Below are positions 53,411 through 61,413 of a DNA stretch of 64,000 bases, piece by piece. The position numbers and the translations under genes were made by a program. Every line of letters begins with the position of its first letter. Positions within the stretch are counted from its first letter, which is position 1. The notes below the pieces were generated by a model. It was not told the DNA's origin. It made no database searches and saw only the letters and a program-made list of their open reading frames with translations. This stretch comes from CAXMST01 sp963790085 (GTDB lineage: Bacteria; Actinomycetota; Thermoleophilia; Solirubrobacterales; 70-9), in NCBI GenBank assembly GCA_963790085.1, contig CAWBNH010000006.1:372001-436000 (forward strand). The letters are read 5' to 3'.

Positions 53411-54586
53411 TCAAGATCCCACTCCCGAGTCGGCCGCGCAGCGAAAGCCGGCGAAAATCTGGCGGCGGACCGGCAGATCCCAATTGCGGAACGACGGCCG
53501 CACCACGTCGCGGGTCGCCGCCCAGGCGCCGCCGCGCAGCACCCGGTAGTCGCCACCGAAGAAGACCTCGGAGTACTCGCGGTAGGGGAAGGCCTGGAAC
53601 CCGGGGTATCCGGCGAAATCCGTGGCGGTCCACTCCCAGACGTCGCCCAGCATCTGCAGCGCGCCGCAGGCCGAGGCACCCTCCGGGTAGGCACCCGCCG
53701 GCGCGCAGCCGTAGGCGAGCTGATCGAGGTTCGCGTGGCCTGGATCGGTGCCCGCCGCCGCCGCCTCCCACTCGTACTCGGTCGGCAGCCGCTTGCCCGA
53801 CCAGCGGGCGAAGCGCTCGGCCTGCCCCCAGTCGACGTGGATCACCGGCAGCCGTCCGTCGACCGGCTCGCGCCGGCCGAAGACCGTTCGCAGCCAGCCG
53901 CCCTCGCCGTCAGGCTCCCAGTAGAGCGGCGGCTCGTCACCGGTCTCATCGACGAACCGGGCGAAGGCGGCATTGGTCACCGGCGTGCGATCGATCAGGA
54001 ACGGGTCGATCTCGACCGTGTGCCGGGGACGCTCGTTGTCGTAGGCGAAGCCCGCGCCCGCGGCGCCGATCGAGTAGCTACCACCCGGCACCGCAACCAT
54101 CTCGGGGCCGGGCTCGACCGCGAGCTCCACGACCGAGGGGTCGTAGCCGGGGCATTCGTAGCCGTCGACCATCTGCAAGAGCTGGAGCATCGTCTCCTGG
54201 TGCTGGCGCTCGTGGGCGATCAGCATCTCGTAGGCGAACGCGCCCTCGAGCAGTGGATCGTCGGTCCGGTCTAAGTCGGTCCGATCGAGCACGTCCAGAG
54301 CGCGCCCGCGCACATCGGCGAGGTAGCTGCGGAGCTCCTCGCCGCGGAGCAGCGGGAGCTGGTTGCGGACCGGGCGAGGATTCTCGATCGCGTCGTAGTA
54401 GCGCCCGAGCGCACCGTCGAGCGGCTCCAGGCCGCCGACGGTCTGCACGAGCCAGAGCTCCTCGAAGTTGGCGATGTGGCCGAGATCCCAGGCGAGAGGG
54501 CTGAGCAGCTCGCTGTAGACCGTGTTCAGCTGCTGCTCGCTGAGCGGCTCGATCAGCGCGAGGGTGCGCTCACGAGCGGCCGCCAT
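53411..54586 (-). CDS. egtB: Hercynine oxygenase (ergothioneine sulfoxide synthase)
   Basis: 391 residues. An N-terminal DinB-like helical domain has LGHIANFEELWL and HERQHQE, supplying the iron-binding histidines. The C-terminal FGE-sulfatase domain has VPGGSYSIGA, PVTNAAFARFVDETG and GGAWAATRDVVRPSFRNW. It joins hercynine with a gamma-glutamylcysteine or cysteine donor using O2. No egtA, egtC or egtE is in the window. ATG 54586 used; about 20 in-frame residues upstream have no start codon. Confidence 0.95.
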   Translation of the reverse strand: MAAARERTLALIEPLSEQQLNTVYSELLSPLAWDLGHIANFEELWLVQTVGGLEPLDGALGRYYDAIENPRPVRNQLPLLRGEELRSYLADVRGRALDVLDRTDLDRTDDPLLEGAFAYEMLIAHERQHQETMLQLLQMVDGYECPGYDPSVVELAVEPGPEMVAVPGGSYSIGAAGAGFAYDNERPRHTVEIDPFLIDRTPVTNAAFARFVDETGDEPPLYWEPDGEGGWLRTVFGRREPVDGRLPVIHVDWGQAERFARWSGKRLPTEYEWEAAAAGTDPGHANLDQLAYGCAPAGAYPEGASACGALQMLGDVWEWTATDFAGYPGFQAFPYREYSEVFFGGDYRVLRGGAWAATRDVVRPSFRNWDLPVRRQIFAGFRCAADSGVGS

Positions 54587-54709
54587 CCGCTCCGCGATCC
54601 GCTCCTTGCCGGTTGCCTGGGCGAGTTCCGCGATCCGCAGACCCTATCGAGCCGCGGTCGTCGGTCACCGACCGCGGCGGCACGGGACGCCGCGCCGACC
54701 CCTGCCCGC

Positions 54710-55609
54710 TCAGGTGCCGAGCTGCTCGGGATCACGCCAGACCGGCTTCAGCCAGGGCGGCTCGACCGCGAACTCGAGCTCGCTCAGCCGGCGCAGCTCC
54801 GCCTCCATCGGAACGAGCCGCAGCCGGCCGCGGGGAATCGAGCGCGTGTAGCTGCCGCCCACGACCCGCCCGGCATGTGAGCCGGCCGAGACCCAGAGGA
54901 AGCCGCTGGAGGGGCCCCAGGCCGGCCCGCGGGCGTCGACCGCGATCGGTCCGAAGCCGATCCGGCCGAGGTCTGAGATCGGGTCGGCGCCGTGGTTGTA
55001 TCCGTGGTGCGAGCTGGCCCGGGCCGAGACGTCCCGCCCGGGGCCGATCCGCACCTGAAAGCTCTCCCAGTCATCGCGGTGGAACCCCTGCCCGCCCAGC
55101 GGCCTCGTGGCCGACTCCGGGTAGTAGAGCCAGTACTGGATGTAGAGCCTTCCCCTACGCGCCCCGCTGCAGTCCGCGCCGGCGGGCTCGGGCGCGGGGC
55201 CGCGGCAGTCGATCGGGTGGACGAAGGCCGTCGCCGGGTAGTCGTCGAACGACCGGCCGAGCCGACCGGGCTCGCTGCTGTCCGCGCAGCGCCGCTCCCG
55301 ACACGCCCTGGGATCGACGGGCAGCGAGACGAACTCCCCGTCCTCGAAACGGACCTCGGGGGCATGCCGCTGCACGAGCGCGGCGAGCTCAGTGCCGTAG
55401 GCAGCTTGCAGAGGGCTCGTCGGCGGGCGGCAGCCCGCCGACGCCTTGACCACGCACAGCAGGCGCCCGCTGATCGTCGCGACGAGCTTGGCGAGGCCTG
55501 CCGGGGCAGTCACGGCAAGCAGAGAGCCGAAGAGGACGGCGACTACGAGCATGATCCCGACCAGCTCGACGCTCGCCTGCCCGCGACCGGAGCCCGCTGA
55601 TCTGCCCAT
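54710..55609 (-). CDS. TadE-like N-terminus fused to VPS62-like extracytoplasmic domain
   Basis: 299 residues, ATG 55609 with TAGGCT 6 bases upstream (55616-55621). The N-terminus GQASVELVGIMLVVAVLFGSLLAVTAP resembles a TadE/class III pilin segment: short basic leader, Glu at position five of the hydrophobic part. The rest is extracytoplasmic with six or more cysteines and a YIQYWLYYPES...GFHRDDWESFQVRI...SSHHGYNHG region reminiscent of VPS62-type domains. It may be displayed on the surface. Function unknown. Confidence 0.7.
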   Translation of the reverse strand: MGRSAGSGRGQASVELVGIMLVVAVLFGSLLAVTAPAGLAKLVATISGRLLCVVKASAGCRPPTSPLQAAYGTELAALVQRHAPEVRFEDGEFVSLPVDPRACRERRCADSSEPGRLGRSFDDYPATAFVHPIDCRGPAPEPAGADCSGARRGRLYIQYWLYYPESATRPLGGQGFHRDDWESFQVRIGPGRDVSARASSHHGYNHGADPISDLGRIGFGPIAVDARGPAWGPSSGFLWVSAGSHAGRVVGGSYTRSIPRGRLRLVPMEAELRRLSELEFAVEPPWLKPVWRDPEQLGT

Positions 55610-55615
55610 CGCCCG

Positions 55616-55621
55616 AGCCTA
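55616..55621 (-). promoter_or_regulatory. Leaderless -10 hexamer for the TadE-like gene
   Basis: TAGGCT on the minus strand, 6 bases before ATG 55609. Confidence 0.5.
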
Positions 55622-55726
55622 GAACGCCGCAGAGCGCCGATCGGCAACGGCGAGTGACTTCCGGCGCTCGGATCGGCAACCGCTCTGCGCAACCCCGTGT
55701 TCGGCGCTGGTAGCCTCGGCGCGGAG

Positions 55727-55981
55727 ATGACCGCCGGTGCCCACGACCCAACGCAGCAGGCCAGCGGCCACCGACAGCGCGGATGGCGCTTCTACGTGGC
55801 CACGGCGGCGGTGGTGCTGGCGCTGATCTTCGTGCTGCAGAACACCGACGAGACGAACATCACGTTCCTCTTCGCCACGGCCGAGCTACCGCTGTTCTTC
55901 GCGTTGATCATCGCGATCGGGCTCGGCGCCCTGATCGGCTGGCTGACGCCACGCGTGCGGCGCACCGACCGCGACCGCTGA
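55727..55981 (+). CDS. LapA-like (DUF1049) small membrane protein
   Basis: 84 residues from ATG 55727. Two helices, FYVATAAVVLALIFVLQNTDETNITFLF and LPLFFALIIAIGLGALIGWLTPRVRR, with the QN-----F motif typical of LapA/DUF1049 proteins, which bind lipopolysaccharide-assembly partners in proteobacteria. Role in this envelope unknown. Confidence 0.85.
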   Translation: MTAGAHDPTQQASGHRQRGWRFYVATAAVVLALIFVLQNTDETNITFLFATAELPLFFALIIAIGLGALIGWLTPRVRRTDRDR

Positions 55982-56034
55982 ACGATCCCGCCCCGACTAA
56001 TGCCGGAGCCGGATGCTGACGATCAGCATTCGAG

Positions 56035-56493
56035 ATGAGCGACCGCATGCGAGATCAGGCCGCCCGATCGAGGCGCGCGATGACGCGAGGGCTCGGCGAC
56101 GAGCCCGGCTTCACCCTGGTCGAGCTGCTGATCGTGATGCTGGTGCTGGCGCTGCTGGCGGCGATCGCGATGCCTTCCTTCTACGGCCAGCGAGACAAGG
56201 CCCGTGACGCGGAGGCGAAGCAGACGCTGACCACCGCGCAGCTCGCCGCCGAGACCTACGCGCTCGACAACGACGGCAGCTTCTCGGGCGTCACCGTCGC
56301 GGACCTGGCACAGATCGAGCAGACGCTGAACGGCACCCCACTGACAGTGCTCGCAGCCGGCCCCCGCACCTACAAGCTGGAGGTGGTCTCGGGCAGCAAC
56401 AGCGTCTTCTCCCTTGAGCGCACCGCGGCCGGGACCGAGCGCAGCTGCACCCCGCCGGGCGCCGGCGGCTGCGAGGCTGTCGGGACCTGGTGA
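56035..56493 (+). CDS. Type IV pilin / pseudopilin
   Basis: 152 residues. Prepilin peptidase site G|FTLVELLIVMLVLALLAAIAMPSFYGQ, with Glu5 of the mature chain, then a conserved N-helix and a short globular domain with a CTPPGAGGC disulfide pair. The 25-residue leader from ATG 56035 is long; ATG 56080 would give a more usual 10-residue leader. Likely a substrate of the PilT machinery encoded at 39744-41306. Confidence 0.9.
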   Translation: MSDRMRDQAARSRRAMTRGLGDEPGFTLVELLIVMLVLALLAAIAMPSFYGQRDKARDAEAKQTLTTAQLAAETYALDNDGSFSGVTVADLAQIEQTLNGTPLTVLAAGPRTYKLEVVSGSNSVFSLERTAAGTERSCTPPGAGGCEAVGTW

Positions 56494-56546
56494 GCAACGA
56501 CCTCGCTCCCACGCCGGCCGGCTAGCCCGAGTTCCGCGGCGGGGCC

Positions 56547-57962
56547 TCAGAGCTCGGTGATCTCGCTGGTGATCTCCTGCGCGGCGCCCTTGGCGTCCAT
56601 GAACAGCATCGCCGTCTTGTCCATGTAGAAGAGGTCGTTGTCGATCCCGGCGAAGCCCGGGCTCATCGAGCGCTTGATCACGATCACCTGACCGGCCTCG
56701 TGGGTCTCGATGATCGGCATCCCGGCGATCGGGCTGTCCGGGTCGTCCTTGGCCGCCGGATTGGTGACGTCGTTGGCGCCGATCACCACCGCGACGTCGG
56801 TGCGCGGCATGTCTGGGTTGATGTCATCCATCTCGACCAGCTTCTCGTAGTCGACGTCGGCCTCGGCCAGCAGCACGTTCATGTGGCCCGGCATCCGGCC
56901 GGCCACCGGGTGGATCGCGTAGCGGACCTCAACTCCTCTGCGCTCGAGCTCGTCGGCCATCTCGGCGACCGCGTGCTGGGCCTGGGCCACGGCGAGGCCG
57001 TAGCCGGGCACGATCACCACGCTGTCGGCATAGGCGAGGGCGATCGCCGCATCCTGCGGGCCGATCGAGCGATGCGGGCGCTCCTCCCCAGCCCCCGCCC
57101 CGGCCGCCGGGGCCCCGCCGAAGCCGGCGAAGAGGATGTTCGCGACCGAGCGATTCATCGCGGTCGCCATCTCCATGGTCAGAATCGTGCCGGAGGAGCC
57201 GACCAGGGTGCCGCCGACGATCAGCGCGGTGTTGTCGAGCGAGAAGCCGGCGGCGGCGGCGGCGAGACCGGTGAACGCGTTCAACAGCGAGATCACGACC
57301 GGCATGTCGGCTCCACCGATCGGCAGCACGAAGAAGTTGCCGAGCAGCGCCGCCGCGATCAGGCAGGCGACGAACAGGCCCTCTGAGGGGGACTCGTTGT
57401 CGACTGCCATCACCACGCAGGCTGCGATCAGCCCGAGCAGCAGCAGGCCGTTGATGAACTGCTGGCCCGGGAGACTGACGGAGCGCTGCGGCAGGATCCC
57501 CTGAAGCTTGCCGAAGGCGATGTTCGAGCCCCAGAAGGAGATCGAGCCGATCACCATCGAGAACAGGATCGGGATGAAGACGTCGAGCTCGAACAGCCCT
57601 CCGTGCCCCTCGATATCGCGGAACTCCGACCAGGCGATCAGCGCGACGGCGCCACCGCCGAGGCCGTTGTAGAGGGCGACCATCTGCGGCATGTCGGTCA
57701 TCGCCACCCGGGCCGAGGCGATCCAGCCGACCGCGGTGCCGGCGGCGATCGCCGTGAGGATGATCCCCCAGTTGCCGATCACGTCGGTGGCGAGCGTCGC
57801 GCCGACCGCGATCGCCATGCCCGCGGCGGCGAGCAGGTTGCCGCGCCGCGCCGTCTTCGGGTGGGTGCCCTGACGAATGCCGAGGATGAACAGGGAGAAG
57901 GCGGCGATGTAGCACAGCGCCAGCAGGTCGGAATCGAGCGACAGCGCGCCGACGGCGATCAC
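56547..57962 (-). CDS. pntB: NAD(P) transhydrogenase beta subunit
   Basis: 471 residues, GTG start overlapping the pntAB stop (GTGA). About eight membrane helices, then the NADP-binding domain (dIII): VIVPGYGLAVAQAQHAVAEMADELERRGV, YAIHPVAGRMPGHMNVLLAEADV and VVIGANDVTNPAA. It couples proton entry to transfer of hydride from NADH to NADP+. Three-gene form, as in other bacteria with split alpha subunits. Confidence 0.96.
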   Translation of the reverse strand: MIAVGALSLDSDLLALCYIAAFSLFILGIRQGTHPKTARRGNLLAAAGMAIAVGATLATDVIGNWGIILTAIAAGTAVGWIASARVAMTDMPQMVALYNGLGGGAVALIAWSEFRDIEGHGGLFELDVFIPILFSMVIGSISFWGSNIAFGKLQGILPQRSVSLPGQQFINGLLLLGLIAACVVMAVDNESPSEGLFVACLIAAALLGNFFVLPIGGADMPVVISLLNAFTGLAAAAAGFSLDNTALIVGGTLVGSSGTILTMEMATAMNRSVANILFAGFGGAPAAGAGAGEERPHRSIGPQDAAIALAYADSVVIVPGYGLAVAQAQHAVAEMADELERRGVEVRYAIHPVAGRMPGHMNVLLAEADVDYEKLVEMDDINPDMPRTDVAVVIGANDVTNPAAKDDPDSPIAGMPIIETHEAGQVIVIKRSMSPGFAGIDNDLFYMDKTAMLFMDAKGAAQEITSEITEL

Positions 57963-58264
57963 TTCTTCTGCTCCTCGGCCGCGGGCTTCGGCTTGCGGAC
58001 GAACATGCCGAGCATCCGGTCGGTGACGAGGAAGCCACCGACCACGTTGACCGTTCCGAAGAAGATCGCGATCCATCCGATCACGTCGGTGAGCAGGCCG
58101 TCGGAGGCGCCGATCACCAGCAGACCACCGAGGATCACGATGCCGTGAATCGCGTTGGTCTGCGACATCAGCGGCGTGTGCAGGGTGGCGGGCACCTTGG
58201 AGATCACCTCGAAGCCGACGAATGCGGCGAGCACGAAGATCGTCAGTTGATCGACGAGGTCCAT
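57959..58264 (-). CDS. pntAB: NAD(P) transhydrogenase alpha subunit, membrane part
   Basis: 101 residues with three helices. LTIFVLAAFVGFEVISKVPATLHTPLMSQTNAIHGIVILG is the conserved dII segment of the alpha subunit. Its ATG overlaps the stop of pntAA by ATGA, and its own stop overlaps the pntB start, so the three genes are translationally coupled. Confidence 0.96.
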   Translation of the reverse strand: MDLVDQLTIFVLAAFVGFEVISKVPATLHTPLMSQTNAIHGIVILGGLLVIGASDGLLTDVIGWIAIFFGTVNVVGGFLVTDRMLGMFVRKPKPAAEEQKK

Positions 58265-59466
58265 CAGGAATCAGCCTCCTCGGCGTCGGCCCCGTCCGCT
58301 TCCGCGACGGGATCGGGGTCGGCGCTCGGCGCGGGCTCGGCGCTGAGGCCGGCGACGGCGGCCGCACGCTCGTTGCGCACGGCCCCTTCGTGGGTGATGC
58401 AGGCGCCGGCGACAACCTCGTCGCCGAAGTCGATCGCCAGCTCCCCCTGGTCGGTGATCAGGTCGATGAAGTTCTCGAGGTTCTTCGCGTAGAGCTGCGA
58501 GGCGTGGGCCGCCATGTCCGAGGTCAGGTTCCGCGGCGCGATGATCCGCACGCCGTCGACCTCCACGGTCTCCCCGGCCTGCGTCAGCTCGCAGTTGCCG
58601 CCCGAGTCGCCGGCGAGATCGACGATCACCGATCCCGGCGACATGTTGCGCACGGCCTGCTCGGTGATCAGGATCGGGGCCTCGCGGCCCGGGATCTGCG
58701 CGGTGGTGATGATCACGTCCTGCTTGCCGGCGTTCTCGGCGAGCGCATCGCGGACCTGCGCGTTCTCCTCCTCCGTCAGCGGCCTCGCGTAGCCGCCCTC
58801 GTCCTCGGCATCGGGGATGAAGTCGAGCTCGAGCGGACGCCCACCGAGCGAGGCGATCTGCTCCCAGGCGGCGCGGCGGATGTCGAATCCGCTGACCACG
58901 GCGCCGAGGCGCTTCGCTGTGGCGATCGCCTGCAGGCCGGCGACCCCGGCTCCGAGCACCATCACGCGCGCCGGTGAGACGGTTCCGGCGGCGGTGGTCA
59001 TCATCGGGAAGAACCGACCACACTCGCGGGCGGCGAGCAACGCCGCGGCGTAGCCCGCGACGTTCGCCTGCGAGGAGAGGCCGTCCATCGCCTGGGCCCG
59101 GGTGATCCGCGGGATCGACTCGATCGCGAAGCCGGTCACCTTGCCCTCCGCGAGAGCGCGGGTCGTCTCGCCCGAGGTCAGGGGGGCGAGGAAGCCGACC
59201 AGCACCTTGCCGGGGGCGATGCCGCCGATCTCGGCCACCGAGGGCGTCGCAACCCGAAGCACGACGTCCGCGCCGTAGACGTCGTCGGCGGTACCGAGCT
59301 CGGCACCCGCCTCCGCGTACTCGCTGTCTGGATGGCCGGCGAGCTCGCCGGCGCCGGACTCGACGACGACGGCGAGCTGCTTGTCAACGAGGCTCGCAAC
59401 CGTGTCGGGGATCAGCGCGACGCGCCTCTCACCTTCGACGGGCTCTTTGGGGACGCCGATCCGCAT
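58264..59466 (-). CDS. pntAA: NAD(P) transhydrogenase alpha subunit, NAD-binding part
   Basis: 400 residues. RIGVPKEPVEGERRVALIPDTV is the AlaDH/PNT start, VMVLGAGVAGLQAIATAKRLGAVVSGFDIRRA the NAD Rossmann motif, and GSVIVDLAGDSGGNCELT the RQD-loop region. Soluble dI domain, first gene of pntAA-pntAB-pntB. The C-terminal 40 residues are an Ala/Asp-rich tail beyond the usual end. Confidence 0.96.
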   Translation of the reverse strand: MRIGVPKEPVEGERRVALIPDTVASLVDKQLAVVVESGAGELAGHPDSEYAEAGAELGTADDVYGADVVLRVATPSVAEIGGIAPGKVLVGFLAPLTSGETTRALAEGKVTGFAIESIPRITRAQAMDGLSSQANVAGYAAALLAARECGRFFPMMTTAAGTVSPARVMVLGAGVAGLQAIATAKRLGAVVSGFDIRRAAWEQIASLGGRPLELDFIPDAEDEGGYARPLTEEENAQVRDALAENAGKQDVIITTAQIPGREAPILITEQAVRNMSPGSVIVDLAGDSGGNCELTQAGETVEVDGVRIIAPRNLTSDMAAHASQLYAKNLENFIDLITDQGELAIDFGDEVVAGACITHEGAVRNERAAAVAGLSAEPAPSADPDPVAEADGADAEEADS

Positions 59467-59655
59467 GCGCGGTCGCGCACCCTAACCGAGCCAGGGTCCC
59501 CGACGCCACGCGACCCCACCCCGAGGTGTGAAGAGGACCACCCGCCGGGCGGTCCGAGTACCCCCCGCGGACCCCTGGTTCCGGCGCCCGATCCGGGCGA
59601 TCTTTCCCCTGCCGGCGCAAACGGCCCGGCCCAGCAAGACCAACCGAAAGGAAAG

Positions 59656-60297
59656 ATGATGATCCGCTCCAACACCAACATGATCGCCAAGGGCAGCCGA
59701 GCCGCGAGCGGCGGACGTGCCGCGATGGCCGGCCTGCTGACGCTCGTCGCAGCCCTGATCGCGATCGCGATCGGCGCCGGGGCAGCGCAGGCCGCCTCGT
59801 TCGGCTCCGATCTCAACAAGAACGTCCAGCCCTCCAATGCCGGCACCGCCCACGACTGCGAGTCGCCCGGCAAGTGCACCTGGGTGATGGGCGAGGCCTA
59901 CGGCAACCCCGGCGGCGAGGAGTCCCCGAAGACCGGCTACCTGAAGAAGGTCAAGCTGATCGCCGGCGAGTCAGGCAGCTTCAAGCTGCAGATCGTCAAG
60001 ACCACGTTCGACGGCCACACGAAGATCAAGCGCAACGGTCCGAAGGTCAGCTACCAGGGCCAGGAGCAGGCGAACTGGGACAACGACAACTACCGCGTCG
60101 AGAAGTTCGCCACCCACGTCAAGATCAAGCAGGGCGAGCGCCTCGCGATCAAGACGGCCGCGACGAGCACCCTTCGGTGCAGCTCAGGTGGCGATAACAC
60201 CCTCCAGCACAACCCGCCCCTGAAGAAGGGGGACGGCTACCGGGTCTACGACGACACCGACGGCTGCTGGATGCTGATCGAGGGCAAGGTCAAGTAG
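59656..60297 (+). CDS. Secreted protein of unknown function
   Basis: 213 residues. ATG 59656 follows a clear AAAGGAAAG ribosome site, one of few in the window; a second ATG is adjacent. A long signal peptide (GGRAAMAGLLTLVAALIAIAIGAGAAQA) is followed by a 165-residue beta-rich, Lys/Gly-rich domain with two likely disulfides (DCESPGKC and RCSSGG...GCW). Lysine content is far above its neighbours. Followed by the strongest terminator hairpin here, so it is probably abundant. No family recognised. Confidence 0.75.
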   Translation: MMIRSNTNMIAKGSRAASGGRAAMAGLLTLVAALIAIAIGAGAAQAASFGSDLNKNVQPSNAGTAHDCESPGKCTWVMGEAYGNPGGEESPKTGYLKKVKLIAGESGSFKLQIVKTTFDGHTKIKRNGPKVSYQGQEQANWDNDNYRVEKFATHVKIKQGERLAIKTAATSTLRCSSGGDNTLQHNPPLKKGDGYRVYDDTDGCWMLIEGKVK

Positions 60298-60338
60298 CCC
60301 CCGCCCCGCTCCACCGGTCCCCGCGACCGAAGCCACCA

Positions 60339-60372
60339 CGACGAGGCCCCCGCCGGCGCGGGGGCCTCGTCG
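60339..60372 (+). terminator. Strong hairpin terminator after the secreted-protein gene
   Basis: Perfect 15-bp GC-rich stem (CGACGAGGCCCCCGC and its complement) with loop CGGC. No T-tract follows, which is common in high-GC actinobacteria. Confidence 0.75.
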
Positions 60373-60389
60373 CGTTCGTGGCGAACGGC

Positions 60390-60395
60390 GATAAT
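60390..60395 (+). promoter_or_regulatory. Leaderless -10 hexamer for the MgtE-like gene
   Basis: GATAAT, 6 bases before ATG 60402; it decides that start over GTG 60378. The first base is G rather than T. Confidence 0.45.
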
Positions 60396-60401
60396 CACCT
60401 G

Positions 60402-61412
60402 ATGGCGGACGAGCCGGCCTTCGGCACCAAGGAGCTCGAGCTCAAGCAGGCGCCCGACGCACTGCTGGGCACCGCCGCCGAGCACGCCAGCCGGCATGTG
60501 CCTGAGGCGATACCCGGCCAATCGGCCGGTGAGGTCCGGAGGGGGCTGATCGGGATCGCGTTCACGACCGCCAACGCGGTGGCGGTGTTGGACGGGGATC
60601 AGTTCGTCGGCGTCGTCCCGTTAGCGACGCTGCTCGCCGCGCCGGAGGAGGCATTGATCGAGCGGCTCGTGGAGCCGGGCCTGCCGATGATCGACCCGGA
60701 GGCCGACCAGCAGATCGTCGCCCGTGAGATGGCCGACCGCCGGGTGTCCGCGCTCCCCGTGGTCGACTCCGAGGGTCGCTTTCTCGGCCTGATTCCTCCG
60801 CATCGAATGCTGCGCGTGCTGCTCGAGGAGCACAGCGAGGATCTGGCGCGGATCGGCGGCTTCCTGCACGGCAGCCGCCGCGCCCGCCACGCCGCCGAGG
60901 AGCGGGTCGGTCTTCGCATCTGGCACCGGCTCCCGTGGCTTCTGATCGGCCTGCTCGGGGCGATGGCCTCGGTCGCCCTCGTTTCGGGCTTCGAGCGCCA
61001 GCTCGATGAGAAGGTCCTGATCGCCTTCTTCCTTCCGGCCGTCGTCTACATGGCGGATGCCGTCGGCACCCAGACCGAGGCGCTGGTGATCAGGGCCCTC
61101 GCAACGCGGGTGAGCTGGGCAAGGGTGGTCCGCCGCGAGCTGCTCAGCGGGGCCGTGATCGGGCTGCTGGTCGGCGCCCTGTTCATGCCCTTCGCACTTG
61201 TCGGCTGGGGTGATGGTCGCATCGCTATCGCGGTCGGCATCTCGCTGACCATGGCCTGCGCGACGGCGACGGCGATCGCCATGGCCCTGCCCTTCGCCCT
61301 GCAGCGGCTCGGATTCGACCCGGCCTTCGGTTCGGGGCCGCTGGCGACCGTTGCCCAGGACCTCGTCTCGATCGCCGTCTACCTGGTGGTGGCGGTGGCG
61401 ATCGCGGCCTGA
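60402..61412 (+). CDS. Divergent MgtE-like divalent cation transporter without N domain
   Basis: 336 residues. Residues 40-145 are a CBS-pair region (ITALPVVD-like VSALPVVDSEGRFLGLI). Residues 177-336 hold about five helices of the MgtE channel. The usual helical N domain (about 130 residues) is missing. The channel motif normally reading GGN-G-Q is ADAVGTQ here (residues 218-224), followed by a conserved EALVIRALATR. Ion selectivity may therefore differ from Mg2+. Ends 1 base before the convergent kinase gene. Confidence 0.82.
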   Translation: MADEPAFGTKELELKQAPDALLGTAAEHASRHVPEAIPGQSAGEVRRGLIGIAFTTANAVAVLDGDQFVGVVPLATLLAAPEEALIERLVEPGLPMIDPEADQQIVAREMADRRVSALPVVDSEGRFLGLIPPHRMLRVLLEEHSEDLARIGGFLHGSRRARHAAEERVGLRIWHRLPWLLIGLLGAMASVALVSGFERQLDEKVLIAFFLPAVVYMADAVGTQTEALVIRALATRVSWARVVRRELLSGAVIGLLVGALFMPFALVGWGDGRIAIAVGISLTMACATATAIAMALPFALQRLGFDPAFGSGPLATVAQDLVSIAVYLVVAVAIAA

Positions 61413-61413
61413 G

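Noticed and set aside
53411..54586. Formylglycine-generating enzyme for the sulfatase at 41355
   Set aside because: The FGE-like fold is joined to a DinB-like domain with the EgtB histidine motifs and neighbours egtD, so it is EgtB.
55620..55690. Inverted GCAGAGCG/CGCTCTGC pair between divergent genes
   Set aside because: The arms are only 8 bp and about 45 bases apart, which is close to chance in this base composition.
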